Source: Diphasiastrum complanatum
Lineage: Eukaryota > Streptophyta > Lycopodiopsida > Lycopodiales > Lycopodiaceae
NCBI GenBank assembly: GCA_029204225.1
Contig: CM055109.1
Span: 1,378,673 to 1,438,672, forward strand
Reading direction: 5' to 3'
Length of the DNA stretch: 60,000 bases
The translations under genes and the position numbers were made by a program. Shown here piece after piece: positions 1-10,374 of this stretch (its first letter is position 1; each line of letters begins with the position of its first letter). Under the pieces are notes generated by a model. That model was not told where the DNA came from. It did not search any database and worked only from the letters and a program-made list of their open reading frames with translations.

Positions 1-236
1 ATACTCAACAAGGAGGTAAGTCTGAACTTTTGCAGAACCTTGTACATGGCAGCTGACATATTCACAAAACAATTGAATGAAGAAGCACACACTTGATTCA
101 ACAGAACCTCCATTTGCTGATCTCTCATCTGATTACGATTATTCATATCATTGAGTGCCGTACTCAACTGCTGACAAATCACCATATAAGATGGCGCCCC
201 TAGATTTGTAGCTTGATTTGAAGTTTCTTCGGCCAT
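1..236 (-). pseudogene. Gag-like N-terminal open frame, partial
   Basis: An ATG at 236 on the minus strand opens a frame that stays open for 78 codons to the window edge. It starts MAEETSNQATNLGAP and is rich in N, Q and M, a composition seen at the start of plant retrotransposon gag proteins. The left third lies antisense to the Copia tail at 22-93, so that part may be open by chance. I recognise no domain; the gag assignment is a weak inference. Confidence 0.25.
22..93 (+). pseudogene. Copia pol C-terminal remnant (RNase H tail)
   Basis: The plus strand reads through to a stop at 91-93 and contains AADIFTKQLNEE, the hallmark ADIFTKxL motif that closes Ty1/Copia polyproteins just before the 3' LTR. 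Only about 23 codons are in the window; the rest lies to the left. No LTR follows immediately, so this is a truncated relic. Confidence 0.7.
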
Positions 237-834
237 CTCGATATATCTATCTTGAAAATTACTAAATCTAGTTAATATCAGACTAACTAATAGTGAAGCA
301 CAGTTGACAAAAAACGACTGAAATTGACTCCAGCATGGTCAAATAATTATTTTTTGTCAATTTTATAGATATTACAAGAAACTGAAAAAAACTACAAATT
401 TTGAGTTTTTGCGCTTTTAATTTTGTTTTTAAAATTTTACGATTTTTCAAAATTCGTAAAAACCACTTTCAGTTACTAAGCAATCAAAATAAAAAATTTG
501 ATTCGTTGTTCGATTCTTAATTTTACTACCTTAATGTCCATCAGGCATGCAAGACATGCAACATTAAACTGATTTTTTACAATTATGAAATTTTATGTAA
601 AATCAAGTTCTACGGAAATTGTCAACTATAAAACCCAGTTTTGTATCTAACAGTCAGAGTACATGCGTATAACCACTCAAAACAGATCTAAACCACTCAT
701 GCATGTCAGAATCACTCTGAGAATTAATATGCAGACATTCCATGCAAGCACAGCACCTCAAAATAGGAAATTGACATGCATGCAATCAGAGCAATTCGAA
801 ATTCTACCTTTCTAGACAAGGCCCTCTCTTTTTT
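237..834. other. AT-rich spacer, no gene seen
   Basis: The stretch is AT-rich, with runs of A and T and several copies of short words such as CATGCA. I see no ORF of useful size, RNA gene or clear repeat unit. Confidence 0.5.
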
Positions 835-2245
835 CTATTCTTCATATAGGTCTAACCAATTATCCATAACTCCACAATTATAAAGCATGAATGTAGAAAT
901 ATTTTCTCGTTGGAAGGGTGTCAACCTATGGACCTTTCCCATTCCTTGAGGTTTTTCACTTGTTACCTCTTCGGCTTCCTCATCACGCGACAATAATGGA
1001 GCAGATGGATGTAGTTGGTGCAAAATTTCAGTAACATAAATGAGATATCCATGTACTAACCATCCCTCTGACATGCTACCTTCAGGCCTTGTCTTTTGAC
1101 ACACAAAATCTTTTAAGACTTTCATGTATCTTTCCATAAAGAACATCCACCTAAAAAGTCACAAATGGTTAAATATAAGTGTTTTATTTAATGAGTTCAT
1201 GTATCAATTGATTTAGTTTGAATACACATGCAAAAAAAAATTGATGCACTTATACCTAGTATGCATTGGACCAACAATAGAAACTTCTTCAACCAAGTGC
1301 ACCAATAAATGCACTTGCAAGTCCATGATGGAAATCGAAAAATATCTCTCAAACATACACACAATCTCCACCATATCCTCATGTCTCTTCCAAAGATCCA
1401 GCTCACGGATTTCTTTTGAACACATCCATTTGCAACATATTCAATTTATTTTATGTCTATTTGAATTTCTAGTCAATAAATACTAAATAAAAAAATGCAC
1501 CAAGTACATGTAAATACCTGACAATGATTGATAGTTTGCATATGGTCTCACAAATATCTTATGAGAAGCACCCGCGAATTGACAATGGATAGATGAATTG
1601 AATCATCTTTAGCCAATCATGAGATTTGAGAGCTTGCAACTTTCCATCCACTGTGAATGATGACCGTAGAGAATGGGCAAAACCAGTTGGTGTTCTAATG
1701 TCATGAATAATGGAGCGCACATGGTTAAGCTCCTCCTTAGTGAATGTCCAAGGTACTTTTGGAGCATGATCTTCACCATCCTTTATCCAATATTCTTTTT
1801 TGGTGTTTGATTCTTTTAGATCGTGCCTTGCAGCAATGGTATCTTTTTCACCAATCAAGTGTTTCCAAAGAGATTCACCCACATTTTTAAATATGTGCAT
1901 GGGATCAAGTAGGTGATTAATCAAAAGGTTATTCCAATATTCCAAACGATGAAATATAGATAATCTTTTCATGCCATCAATTGGCTTTGCTTGAGATTCC
2001 TCCCATAGTTTTCGCCAATCTTTCACAGACATCCTCTTTGGAGGCATCTCTCTCTCAACTCTTCCTCCAAAACCTCTTCTATGAGTGTCTCTGAATGGAT
2101 GGCCTTCATGCAAGTATTTACGATGATTTTCAAAAACAACTTTTTTGAGACTATAAGAGTATCTTCCCACAAGATTTGGCCTGCACAAAAAACAAGCATT
2201 TTTTCCAGTCGTTTGAAAGCATGCCCAACAAATGGATACTATCAA
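835..2245 (-). pseudogene. CACTA (En/Spm) TNP2-type transposase relic
   Basis: Minus-strand fragments in transposase order. 2245-1559 carries the TNP2 core: a zinc-binding-like start with CWACF and CFLC, then HLLDPMHIFKNVGESLW (the family's MHIEKNVCESL motif) and ALKSHDWLKMIQF. 1425-1213 continues with the segment before and inside DUF4218 (LWKRHEDMVEIVCMFERYF, DLQVHLLVHLVEE, GPMHTR). 1146-835 gives MFFMERYMKVLK and RPEGSMSEG, the end of DUF4218. Stops and frame changes separate the pieces (about 1559 and 1150-1210), and both element ends are missing. In the family this enzyme moves elements with CACTA inverted ends; here it is broken. Family call is confident, boundaries less so. Confidence 0.85.
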
Positions 2246-2315
2246 TCACTATTAAAAAAAGTATATGTCAAAGAATAATTCTAGCCATTGTAGTATATCA
2301 TGTAAATGTTAGAAA

Positions 2316-2831
2316 TTACTTGTGCATGTCGCATGAGGAAATATATGTAAGAATTTGTTGTTTTGTAGGTAATGTAGGATATTGCAAAATCAATTGTCTA
2401 ATAACTAATATTAGATTGTGAGTCCAGTACTGTTTGTTGTGTTTCGCTTTTTCAGAGCAAGTGTTCATGTTTGTCGTACTTGTATTGTTCACGCATTTAT
2501 TGGTGTAGGATGGTTTTCGTATACGATATAGAATACGTTCGTTTTTCATCATAATATTAGGGAATTTGGTTTGGAATTTGTTGATAATATGTTTCTTGGA
2601 TAATGTTGGTCTTTCTTGAACAAGTTCTTCAATATAGTTCGTCATATCATATGTCCATGTTGTTAACGTGTTTGTAGTTTTATTGATTTCTTTTTTAAGT
2701 ATTTTAATACAGTAAAATATAGTTGTGGAAGAATTATTTAGTTCTAAAAATATGAGTTGACATTCTAGCATGATTTGTTTGCGAGTGTAAGTAGGACGGT
2801 TTTCAAGCAATATTTTTAAGGCATCTGTCAT
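2316..2831 (-). CDS. Unknown small protein with three tandem W...PT repeats
   Basis: A 171-codon frame from ATG 2831 to the stop at 2316; it stays open upstream to about 2886 without another ATG. Three copies of one motif follow each other at about 65-70 residues: W-T-x3-M, a helix-like stretch, then RPT or YPT, then K-x2-I. Copy 1 is NWTSVMTDALKILLENRPTY (its W lies just before the ATG), copy 2 is WTYDMTNYIEELVQERPTLS, and copy 3, cut short, is WTHNLILVIRQLILQYPTLP. Between copies the chain is K, N and T rich. The layout recalls SANT/Myb-like or other helix-turn-helix repeats, but I do not recognise the family. It lies directly upstream, on the same strand, of the TNP2 relic and could be an accessory ORF of that element. 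Base composition is very AT-rich. Confidence 0.45.
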   Translation of the reverse strand: MTDALKILLENRPTYTRKQIMLECQLIFLELNNSSTTIFYCIKILKKEINKTTNTLTTWTYDMTNYIEELVQERPTLSKKHIINKFQTKFPNIMMKNERILYRIRKPSYTNKCVNNTSTTNMNTCSEKAKHNKQYWTHNLILVIRQLILQYPTLPTKQQILTYISSCDMHK

Positions 2832-2887
2832 TACAGATGTCCAATTTTTCTCATGGATATTAGAATGTTTTAAAATGTCATTGTGAG

Positions 2888-3675
2888 ACTAATGAAGACT
2901 GAGAGCCGAGTATGAGAGAAATACTAGTAGTAATGACAAGCAAGAATTGTGTAAGCCTCATGGTGAATCTCGGAAGATGGAATGACCATGTAGGAACTAG
3001 TATTTCTAGGCAAAAGTAATAAATGCAAGTAGACCCCTCTTAAAGAAAGTAGAGTGAGCCACCTTTTGATGGTGACCTCTAGTGGAGAGCATTATTCCAC
3101 TTGTAATTTGTGAAATGTGGAAATGCCACTTGGATGCCACCTAAGGAGCTGTCTTGCTTATTTAAGAGACCTCCTTTTTGTGAAGAGGAGCTTTTTGCAT
3201 TGTATCTACTCCATGCTAATAAGAAGATTTTCCATGAGTTTGATGCTACACTAAGCTCCTTGATCATGATGGTTTTCTTGAGTGATGCCCCTATGATCAT
3301 GCCCTTTCATTCATATTGTGTGTGGTTGTGGACTTAGAGTGGATTAGTTTTCATTTCTTGTTTGTGGATTAATGTAGGAATCAACATTCAAGTAAACTAA
3401 ATAGGCTAGAAATGTGGCATAAATCTTGCATATCCTCCAACACTCTAGTTCTTGATGTTCTTGGGATGTCCAAGAATCAAAAGACTGACTGGTTTCTTGA
3501 CTCTTGGACCTCTAAAATGCTGTAGATTAGTTCTTGTTTCTTGTTTTGTCAATTTATGCAAGTATAGTAGTGCTTAGGACCTGATTTTAGTTCATTTTTG
3601 CAGCAAAGTAGAAGTAGGAATCTATCGTTGTTCAACTGAGCAGTAACGTAGATCATTTGTTGAACGCATTGGCTT
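2888..3675 (+). repeat. Dispersed LTR-like repeat R1, copy 1
   Basis: This segment aligns by eye with the reverse complement of 10375-11370. Shared blocks include GAGAGCCGAG near 2891, TGAGCCACCTTTTGATGGTGACC near 3055, and TCAAGTAAACTAAATAGGCT near 3390. Similarity looks to be around 70 percent. It is probably an old LTR of a retroelement family; Copia element A is inserted at its right end. Confidence 0.6.
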
Positions 3676-3680
3676 GCATT

Positions 3681-3863
3681 TGTGAAAATTACAGCAAATA
3701 AGGATCCTAAAACACTTGAAATGATGAGGGAAACAATAGATTATGATTTCATAAGATTAGCACAAGTTGAACCATCAAAATCCATAAAAAAACTATGCTT
3801 GAACCTCACTAAATGGCCCAAATCCTTGAAGAAGGCTTCACACGTGTGAAAGTACGGCCTCCA
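3681..3863 (-). repeat. Element A, truncated 3' LTR
   Basis: This is nearly identical to 6180-6359, the terminal part of the 5' LTR of A, and to 50777-50958. It ends abruptly at GTACGGCCTCC, where integrase sequence begins, marking a deletion junction that removed about 490 bp of LTR plus the distal pol region. Confidence 0.85.
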
Positions 3864-4951
3864 AGTAGTTTGCACATACAAGAGACTCACCCCAAAAGGA
3901 TTTGGGCAAACAAGCATCTAATCTTAAAGCCTTAGAACATTCACATAATGTTCTATTCCTTCTTTTAGCAACTCCATTTTGTTGAGGAGTGTAAGAACAA
4001 GAAGTCTCTTTCTTGATCCCTTCCTCCTCACAAAAGGCCTTGAACTCATTGGAGATGAATTCTCCACCATTGTCACTTCTAAGAATCTTGATGCTATGAT
4101 TATGATGCTTTTCCACAAACAACTTGAACTTTACAAAAGTATCAAATACTTGAGACTTGAAGGAAAGTAAGAACACCCAACAATATCTTGAGTAGTCATC
4201 AATGATGGGTTAAAAACATGGATGAACCTCCATTAGATTTGGTGCTAGCAATGTGCACATCCGAGTGTATGAGTTCAAGAGGATGAGATGACTTTGTGAT
4301 GGAGTTAGGAAACACCTTCTTATGTGCCTTGGATAAAGCACAAGCTTCACAAACCTTGTCTTCCTTCCCAATAGACCTTGGTAGGCCTAAAGCATACTCC
4401 TCCTTGATCATAGCCTCCATGGAACCCAAGTTGACATGTCCAAGTCTTTTGTGCCATAAAGTAAAGGTAGATATCTTGCTCTTCTCGGCCAACCTGACAA
4501 CATTAGTATCCACAAATGCATCCAACTTATAAAGTTTGCCAAGTCTAGTGCCCTTAGCCACTATCTTACCCTTCTTCTTGATGAAACATTCATTTGAAGC
4601 AAAGTCAACATTGAAACCATTGTCTACCATTTGGCCAACGCTCAGTAGATTTTTTGTTATTGTAGGAATGTACAAAACACCTTCTATGTTGATCTTTTTG
4701 GAAGATCCTAGGCAAAGGGGAATGCTACCAACTCCTTCAATCTTACAAGCTTCATCATTTGCTGTATAGATAGACTTTGTAGGTCCATCATAAGATAAGA
4801 GAGAAGAGAAAAACTCTCTTTTACTAGTCATGTGTGAACTAGCACCCGAGTCAATCCACCAAGGATCTTCTCCTTTGAAGCTTCTTGAAGAAAATATGGA
4901 CATCATGAGAGAGTCCTCATGTGAACTCTCCTCCTCCTCCTCTTTTCTCAT
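3864..4951 (-). pseudogene. Element A pol: protease, GAG pre-integrase, partial integrase
   Basis: 4951-4199 is one open frame. It has the aspartic protease motif WWIDSGASSHMTS, then LYIPTITKNLLSVGQM, the pre-integrase motif LWHKRLGHVN with CEAC zinc ligands, and LELIHSDVH at the start of integrase. The frame ends shortly after SNGGSSM. A second frame, 4176 down to 3864, resumes integrase with ILRSDNGGEFISNEF (catalytic D), SYTPQQNGVAKRRNRT (catalytic E normally in this region) and PKSFWGESLVCANYL, then runs into LTR sequence as EAVLSHV. Frame break plus deletion make it non-functional. Confidence 0.9.
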
Positions 4952-5367
4952 GTTGGCTTGGCCTCTTTGTTCAATCCCTTTACTCTTAGGACAAAAGTAT
5001 GTGCACTCTCTCCTTTCTTTTGATAGCTTCTATAGATTTGATTCTTCAAAGCTAACATTATAGTTTGGTTCTTGGATTCATAGACCTTTTGCAAAGTCTC
5101 CCAAGCATCTTGAGACGAAGTGCAATCTCCTACCTCCCTTAAGAGTTCATTTGCAACATTCATTTTTATGCAATGTAGTGCAACATTGCACCTCTTGATG
5201 TATTTGGCTTTTTCTTGAGGATGAATAGGTTCACGCTCCTTACCATTTACAGTTTCCATCAAATCTTGCATGATCATGATGGATTCCATTCTAACTTTCC
5301 ATATGGAATAGTTAGTTTTGTTGAGGCTTTCATTAGTATCCAAAAGATATGCATTTATAGATGCCAT
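4948..5367 (-). pseudogene. Element A gag (UBN2-type), zinc knuckle missing
   Basis: ATG at 5367 starts MASINAYLLDTNESLNKTNY, followed by the Copia gag signature (YSIWKVRMESIM, then KRCNVALHCIKMNVANELL and SQDAWETLQKVYESK). It builds the virus-like particle in the family. The frame ends GLNKEAKPT and overlaps the protease frame by four bases. The CCHC zinc knuckle expected between them is absent, so a deletion near 4950 joined gag to the acidic linker before protease. Confidence 0.85.
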
Positions 5368-6165
5368 CTAGTCTCCTAATCAAGGACTTGACACAAATGA
5401 AGGTTACTTCTATTGATTTGATTGAAGATATACCTTATCCCACTTCTTAGGGACCTGAAAAGATCAGTAATAGGCTTCCTATAAAGATCTAAGAATGATC
5501 TTTAACAACATCAAATCATAGAATACTAGAAACAATGCACTTGCTTGATTGAAGTAGACAATACTAGTAGAATTGCCCCTCTTTCTATAAAGAACATTAA
5601 AGCTTCCAAATGATCTGATCAAGAGTGAATTTCAGCAACCTAATATACTTCCAAAATCACTTGTAAAAGATCTAAATGGAACTTAATGAGGATGCAACAC
5701 AATTTACTATCCAATCACAAGCAAAAAATGATCAAAATTGATGAAAAATTGATCTAATTTGGTGCATAAGTCAAGCAATGGTTGGACTGAACCTCAATCA
5801 CTTTAGGAGGTGTCCACTACACCTCAGAATAGCCTTGAAGAGTCCCCAAAACTCTGATCTTCCCTCTCCTTGAATGCTAGAAATCCTCCTCTATGAAATC
5901 ACCTCCAAAACTCGCTTAGAAATCAATGCTTGGAGCAAGAAAAACTTGCTATCTTGGTAATATGAATTGAATTCAACTTTGCCTCTGGTTTTAGAAACCT
6001 AAACACCTGCAAATTAAGTCACACAACACCAATCTCCAATGTATTTGACTCACTTTGAGTTCTATAATCAATGCTAGATGCTAAGATCCAATCTACACAA
6101 GATTTAGATAAAAAATTGTGATCAAATTGAATGAAAACCAAGGATTTAGCTCATTTCAGCCTTTA
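5368..6165 (-). other. Element A untranslated leader
   Basis: About 800 bp between primer-binding site and gag ATG, without a long ORF. This is expected leader/packaging sequence for the element; no host gene is seen. Confidence 0.6.
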
Positions 6166-6178
6166 GGCTCTGATACCA
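6166..6178 (-). other. Element A primer-binding site
   Basis: The minus strand reads TGGTATCAGAGCC, the complement of the 3' end of plant initiator tRNA-Met, one base downstream of the 5' LTR. Confidence 0.9.
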
Positions 6179-6179
6179 T

Positions 6180-6856
6180 TGAAAATTACAGCAAATAAGG
6201 ATCCTAAACACTTGAAATGATGAGGGAAACAATAGATTATGATTTCATAAGATTAGCACAAGTTGAACCATCAAAATCCATCAAAAAACTATGCTTGAAC
6301 CTCACTAAATGGCCCAAATCCTTGAAGAAGGCTTCACACGTGTGAAAGTACGGCCTCCCACAGTCTGAGTACTGTACACCAGACCTACATTCAATCCTGT
6401 AATCATTAGTAATCACAAGTACTCAAACAATTATGAACATAGAGAGCAATTGCACCATTATGAGAGAAAAATCATGAATTGCTTGATTGATTTTGGTGAG
6501 ATATCATCACCTATATATACATGATCCATCACGGTTTTGGGTAGGTATGAGTAGCCCTAAACCTATCCCTAATGCTAATTTTATTGGATCTTTCATCCCT
6601 ACCAATTTAGGGTTGGAATCTTGGAGATCCCTCAACAATGCAAAAATTACCAGAAATTGCTCCTATTTTTTCTCTCTTGTATCTAAGCATAATTTGGACT
6701 CATTCCAAAGGTTCTAACACTTAGGTCTACTTGAGAACATCCTTATGAATGGAATCCTATGCTATTTGCACGTGTGACAAGCCTCATCATGACCATCTAA
6801 CTATTTATAAGTCATATGACCAAAACTAGTCAAGCTAGAATTGTGAATTTTTAACA
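6180..6856 (-). repeat. Element A 5' LTR
   Basis: About 677 bp. It shares its first 180 bases (plus-strand left end) with 3681-3863 and about 570 bases with 50777-51353. A TATATATA box (plus 6511-6518) lies in the right place for minus-strand transcription. The LTR end adjoining the PBS reads TTTTCA where the 3' LTR has TTTTCACA, a two-base CA loss. Confidence 0.85.
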
Positions 6857-6861
6857 GCATT

Positions 6862-7120
6862 TTGGTTGATTATGCATGTGCATTCAGTTCAAGAGAGACC
6901 CATCCGAATGTCCTTTGACAGGCTGAACACAATACTACAAAGATAATCTTTCCCTTCTGCCTAATTTTGAGCTTTAAACAGGAAAGAACATTTGTAAGCA
7001 AGAGCCCACCGTCTCTGCTGATAGGAAGAAGAAGAAGCAAGCAAAAGAACCTTAGTAGACAGATTCTATAGGCAGAGAATTTGTCAACGGTAGCTAGCAC
7101 CATCGCTAAAGGCCGCACTT
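6862..7120. other. Spacer, no gene seen
   Basis: Unassigned sequence between element A and the first R2 repeat. The short minus-strand frame here has no recognisable motif. Confidence 0.4.
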
Positions 7121-7800
7121 CAATCGCAAAGAGACTTCAGCGAAGGGACCGCAATCTGTGACCGTAGCTCACCATAATCTGCCCGTTCCTACGTGGATAG
7201 CTATTGGATGCGCAAACCGCGAAAATTACAAAGTTCGGCTTCCTGAGCATAGCTGACCGCAAAGGGGCCACGGGTTTCTTCCAATGCAAGTGGTCGCAAA
7301 AACCTGTAATCTCCATCATTAGAAGAGGCCACGTGTGATCGTAATTTCCCCACCGCAAAGTGACTGCGACCCGCTCTTGCCGCAATAAACCGCAATCTCC
7401 CCATTTCAAAGGGACCGTATGTTGATGATAGTCAACAGCTGCTCAACCATCACCACAAGCAACAACAAGTGACTGTCGTCATCAGTTCTCTGATGGTCTC
7501 AAGGACATCGTCTATAGCCTTGTAGTGAGCCGCAAGCTCGAGTCTGGCCAAGGACCGGTACCTGCTCGCATCCCAACTGCTACAAACCGTAACAGCTACA
7601 AAGGACGCAGTTTGCGGGATTCTCGAAGTTGCTCCTTCGCAGCGTCCTACCTCATTAATCCCGTCCTAAAAGGGTAAATGCATGAAGGGGTGAGCACAGA
7701 AAGAGCCCATTATTGTGCTCGAGAAGACAACGATGGTAGTAAGCTTGGCTTGAGCTGAAAACCCTGATGCGTAGTTGCAATCCTGGAAGAGGGTTTAGAT
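7121..7800 (+). repeat. Repeat family R2, copy 1 (GACCGCAAA-rich)
   Basis: A GC-richer island with many copies of CCGCAA and GCGGTC. The segment 7470-7680 (TCATCAGTTCTCTGATGGTC, GAGTCTGGCCAAGGACCG, CTGCTCGCATCCC, AACAGCTACAAAGGACGC) aligns closely with 26011-26410. GTGAGCACAGAAAGAG near 7690 recurs near 13026. Any ORFs across it are chance frames. Confidence 0.7.
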
Positions 7801-7878
7801 CGTGATCCAGCCATGGCGGCCAGCGGCCAGGGGCTGAAGGCGCTCCTCTCTTCCTCTCCTCATCGTATGTTCACTGAA

Positions 7879-8397
7879 TGAACACAGTTTTGTCTCTTTT
7901 CTTTCTTTTATTGTTTCTGACGTTACAGTTCGTTATGGATTATCTTCTTGTTAGAATAGTCAACAGCAAAAGCGTTTCTCAGTTTCAATGTATTTCCCAG
8001 CCTGTCAATGGGAGAACGGGTTTGATACTCAGCTACATGCATACACTAGCCATGTAACCATCTACAACTCAAGAGGATCAGCGTTTCAGAGCAGGGAGCA
8101 AACCTACACTAACTACTGAATCAAAGAACAATTAAGAACTAGATTAGCTACTGAAAACAAGAACAAGAAACAAGATTCCTAGCAGCATTTTAACAATCCA
8201 AGAATCAAGAAACACTCATCACTTGATGCTTAGATTACTCAAGAACAATGAAGAACTGGATTGTAAGAAAATGTGCAAGATCTATGCCACAAACCAGCCT
8301 ATCTAGTTTACTTGAATGCTGAATCCTACTTTAATCCACAACAAGAACTGAATCCTAATCCACAACTAAACAAGAAACAAAGAAACAAGATCCTAGT
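7879..8397 (-). repeat. Repeat R1, copy 2 (truncated)
   Basis: Over 90 percent alike by eye to 10375-10911, in the same orientation. It starts at ACACAGTTTTGTCTCTTTTC and ends at AACAAGATCCTAGT, where similarity stops sharply. With copy 3 it brackets the 2-kb tract 8398-10374, as LTRs bracket an element, but it lacks the distal 450 bases seen in copy 3. Confidence 0.75.
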
Positions 8398-9490
8398 CAT
8401 CTGTCGAATGGGTTTGTGGATGGCTCTTGGACTTGGAATTTCATCCGGGAATACCTATTAAATCGAGCCTGTTTGGTGGATGGGGAGACCATCTCTGGTG
8501 GATAGTCCTCTGTAGTATTCGGATCATAAGGGTGATCCATGATAGCTCATAGAGTGTGATAGGATTGTGGAAATAAGCCCGTGCACTCTGGTTACAGTGG
8601 ATACGGTTGTCGGAATGTTGTGGTCTGTGGTTGTCGATTGAGGTCTAGTCGTAGGCCGTAATATGGCGGTGGATGGCAGCCAAGGACGGTTGTGGCTGTC
8701 TATGGTGGTCGATTGGGCTGGACGGTCGATGGCAGTTTGTTGTAGTCATAGGAGTCATAGGCCGTAATATGGCGGTGGATTGCGGTCATGGGCGATTGTG
8801 GCTCTCATGGTAGGCCATAAGATGCGGTTGTGGCAATCTGTTGAGTTGTTACGGTTGTGGAGGTTGTGGTGAGTAGTTTACGGTCTGTTAATGTTGTTGG
8901 TAGTCGTTGGTGGTCGTTTATGGTGGAGGATTGCGGCTGTGATGGTTGTTTATGGGTTGTTAATGATGATGAAGGAGTCGCAGTCCGTAATATTGCGGTC
9001 TGCTATGAGTTGTGATGGTGCAGTGTATTCGTAGTAGGCTGTAAGATGGCTGGTGTGGCGGTCAGGAACGATTAGGAATGGTTGATGGAGGTCGATGGTG
9101 GTTATTTGCGGGTGGCTACGGTCATGGTGGGTGATGGCTATCGTTGGTGGTCGTTCAAGCTGAAGGCGGTGAAGGGGTCGTAGGCCGTAATATTACGGTT
9201 ATGGCGGTCTGTGACGGTGGATGGCGGTCAAGGATGATTGTTGTTGGTTGTCGATGGCGGTTGAAGGTGATAAAGGAGCCGAAGACCGTAATATTATGGT
9301 CTGCTACGGTTGGATACAATCTCACTGTGCAAGGAGGTCACTACAGATCAATGCGGTTGTTTGCTTTGAATGTGATCTCATTTTCAGTAGTGCAATAGAG
9401 AGATAAATTGTCGGATAGATCGTTAACGCAGGTTGTGGTTTTGGAATAGGCTGTGCATATCCGGTCTGATTGTCGATGGAACTGTCTAGG
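8398..9490. repeat. G/T-rich degenerate repeat tract
   Basis: Plus strand strongly enriched in GGTCG, GGCGGT and GTGG. The word GGCCGTAATAT or a close variant recurs near 8653, 8760, 8991, 9183 and 9287, often preceded by GTCGTA and followed by GGCGGT. Spacing is irregular. No real coding content: the reading frames simply follow the repeats. Confidence 0.65.
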
Positions 9491-9544
9491 GGCTAGTGTG
9501 GATCTGGGTCGATGGAAGTAGGCTGTCTATTGACAGTTGTCTGA

Positions 9545-10140
9545 GGTCGTCGATTGAGATCTGACTGAGGCCGTCGGTTGAGATCTGACTGATGGGTGTT
9601 GATCGAGATTGGACTGAAGGCCGTCGGAGATCTGAGAGATGGGCGTCGGTCGAGATCTAACTGATGGTCTTTGGTTGAGATGTAACTGAAGGCCATCGGT
9701 TGAGATAGTTCTGAAGGCCATCGATTGAGATAGGACTGAAGGCCGTCGGTTGAGATCCGAGAGATGGGTGTCGGTTGAGATCTAACTGATGGGCTTCAGT
9801 TGAGATTGGATTGATGGCCATCGGTTGAGATAAGTCTGAAGGCCGTCGGTTGAGATAGGACTGAAGGCCGTCGGTTGAGATCCGAGAGATGGGCGTCGGT
9901 TGAGATCTAACTGATGGGCTTCGGTTGAGATTGGATTGATGGCCGTCGGTTGAGATAAGTCTGAAGGCCATCGATTGAGATAGGATTGAAGGCCATCGGT
10001 TGAGATCCGAGAGATGGGCATCGGTTGAGATCTAACTGATGGGCTTCGATTGAGATTATACTGATGGCCGTCGGTTGAGATAAGTCTGAAGGCCATCAGT
10101 TGAGATAGGATTGTAGCGCATCGGTTGAGGTGTGAGAGAT
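9545..10140. repeat. 25-bp minisatellite with 125-bp higher-order period
   Basis: The unit is a conserved core of 16 bases, GGCCGTCGGTTGAGAT, plus a variable 9-base tail. Five successive tails (TAGGACTGAA-, CCGAGAGAT-, CTAACTGAT-, TGGATTGAT- and AAGTCTGAA-like) form a set that repeats as a block. Equivalent CCGAGAGAT units start at 9741, 9866 and 9991, exactly 125 bases apart. Left units (9545-9700) are more diverged. Since 125 is not a multiple of three, all minus-strand frames are open with shifted versions of the same peptide; these are not genes. Confidence 0.9.
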
Positions 10141-10374
10141 GGCTCTGGTGCCGGTTGAGATGGAACCGTGGCTCAGTTGGAAATGGAGCATGAAGTGTCT
10201 GTTGAGGAGTGCGGTTCGTGGTAAGCCGGCTTGAAAATGGTGTGCTCTAATATGAAAGCGTGGAAGTGCGGAGAGCAATGGTTGTGGAGCACAGATCAGA
10301 ATGGTTTGAGCTGTGTAATGTCCGTGGAGCTGTGGAACGGCGCCAAATGTTCACAGATTCACTGCTTTCGTAAA
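10141..10374. other. Unique stretch between minisatellite and R1 copy 3
   Basis: G-rich plus strand, possibly decayed minisatellite (GTGCCGGTTGAGATGG at 10149). No gene is supported. Confidence 0.4.

Larger units (their letters stand above)
3681..6856 (-). mobile_element. Copia element A, internally deleted
   Basis: A minus-strand LTR retrotransposon bounded by the 5-bp target duplication GCATT (3676-3680 and 6857-6861). The plus strand starts TGTGAAAATT and ends TTTTTAACA. From right to left it holds a 5' LTR, primer-binding site, leader, gag, protease, GAG pre-integrase and the first half of integrase, which then joins a stump of the 3' LTR at 3863/3864. The rest of integrase, all reverse transcriptase and RNase H, and most of the 3' LTR are gone. 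It belongs to the same family as B (right end of the window) and J, with FWGESLVCANYL or close variants in integrase. Confidence 0.85.

Noticed and set aside
9493-10278. Overlapping minus-strand ORFs of 60-104 codons
   Set aside because: They are translations of the 25-bp minisatellite. With a 125-bp period the frame rotates, so all three frames look open.
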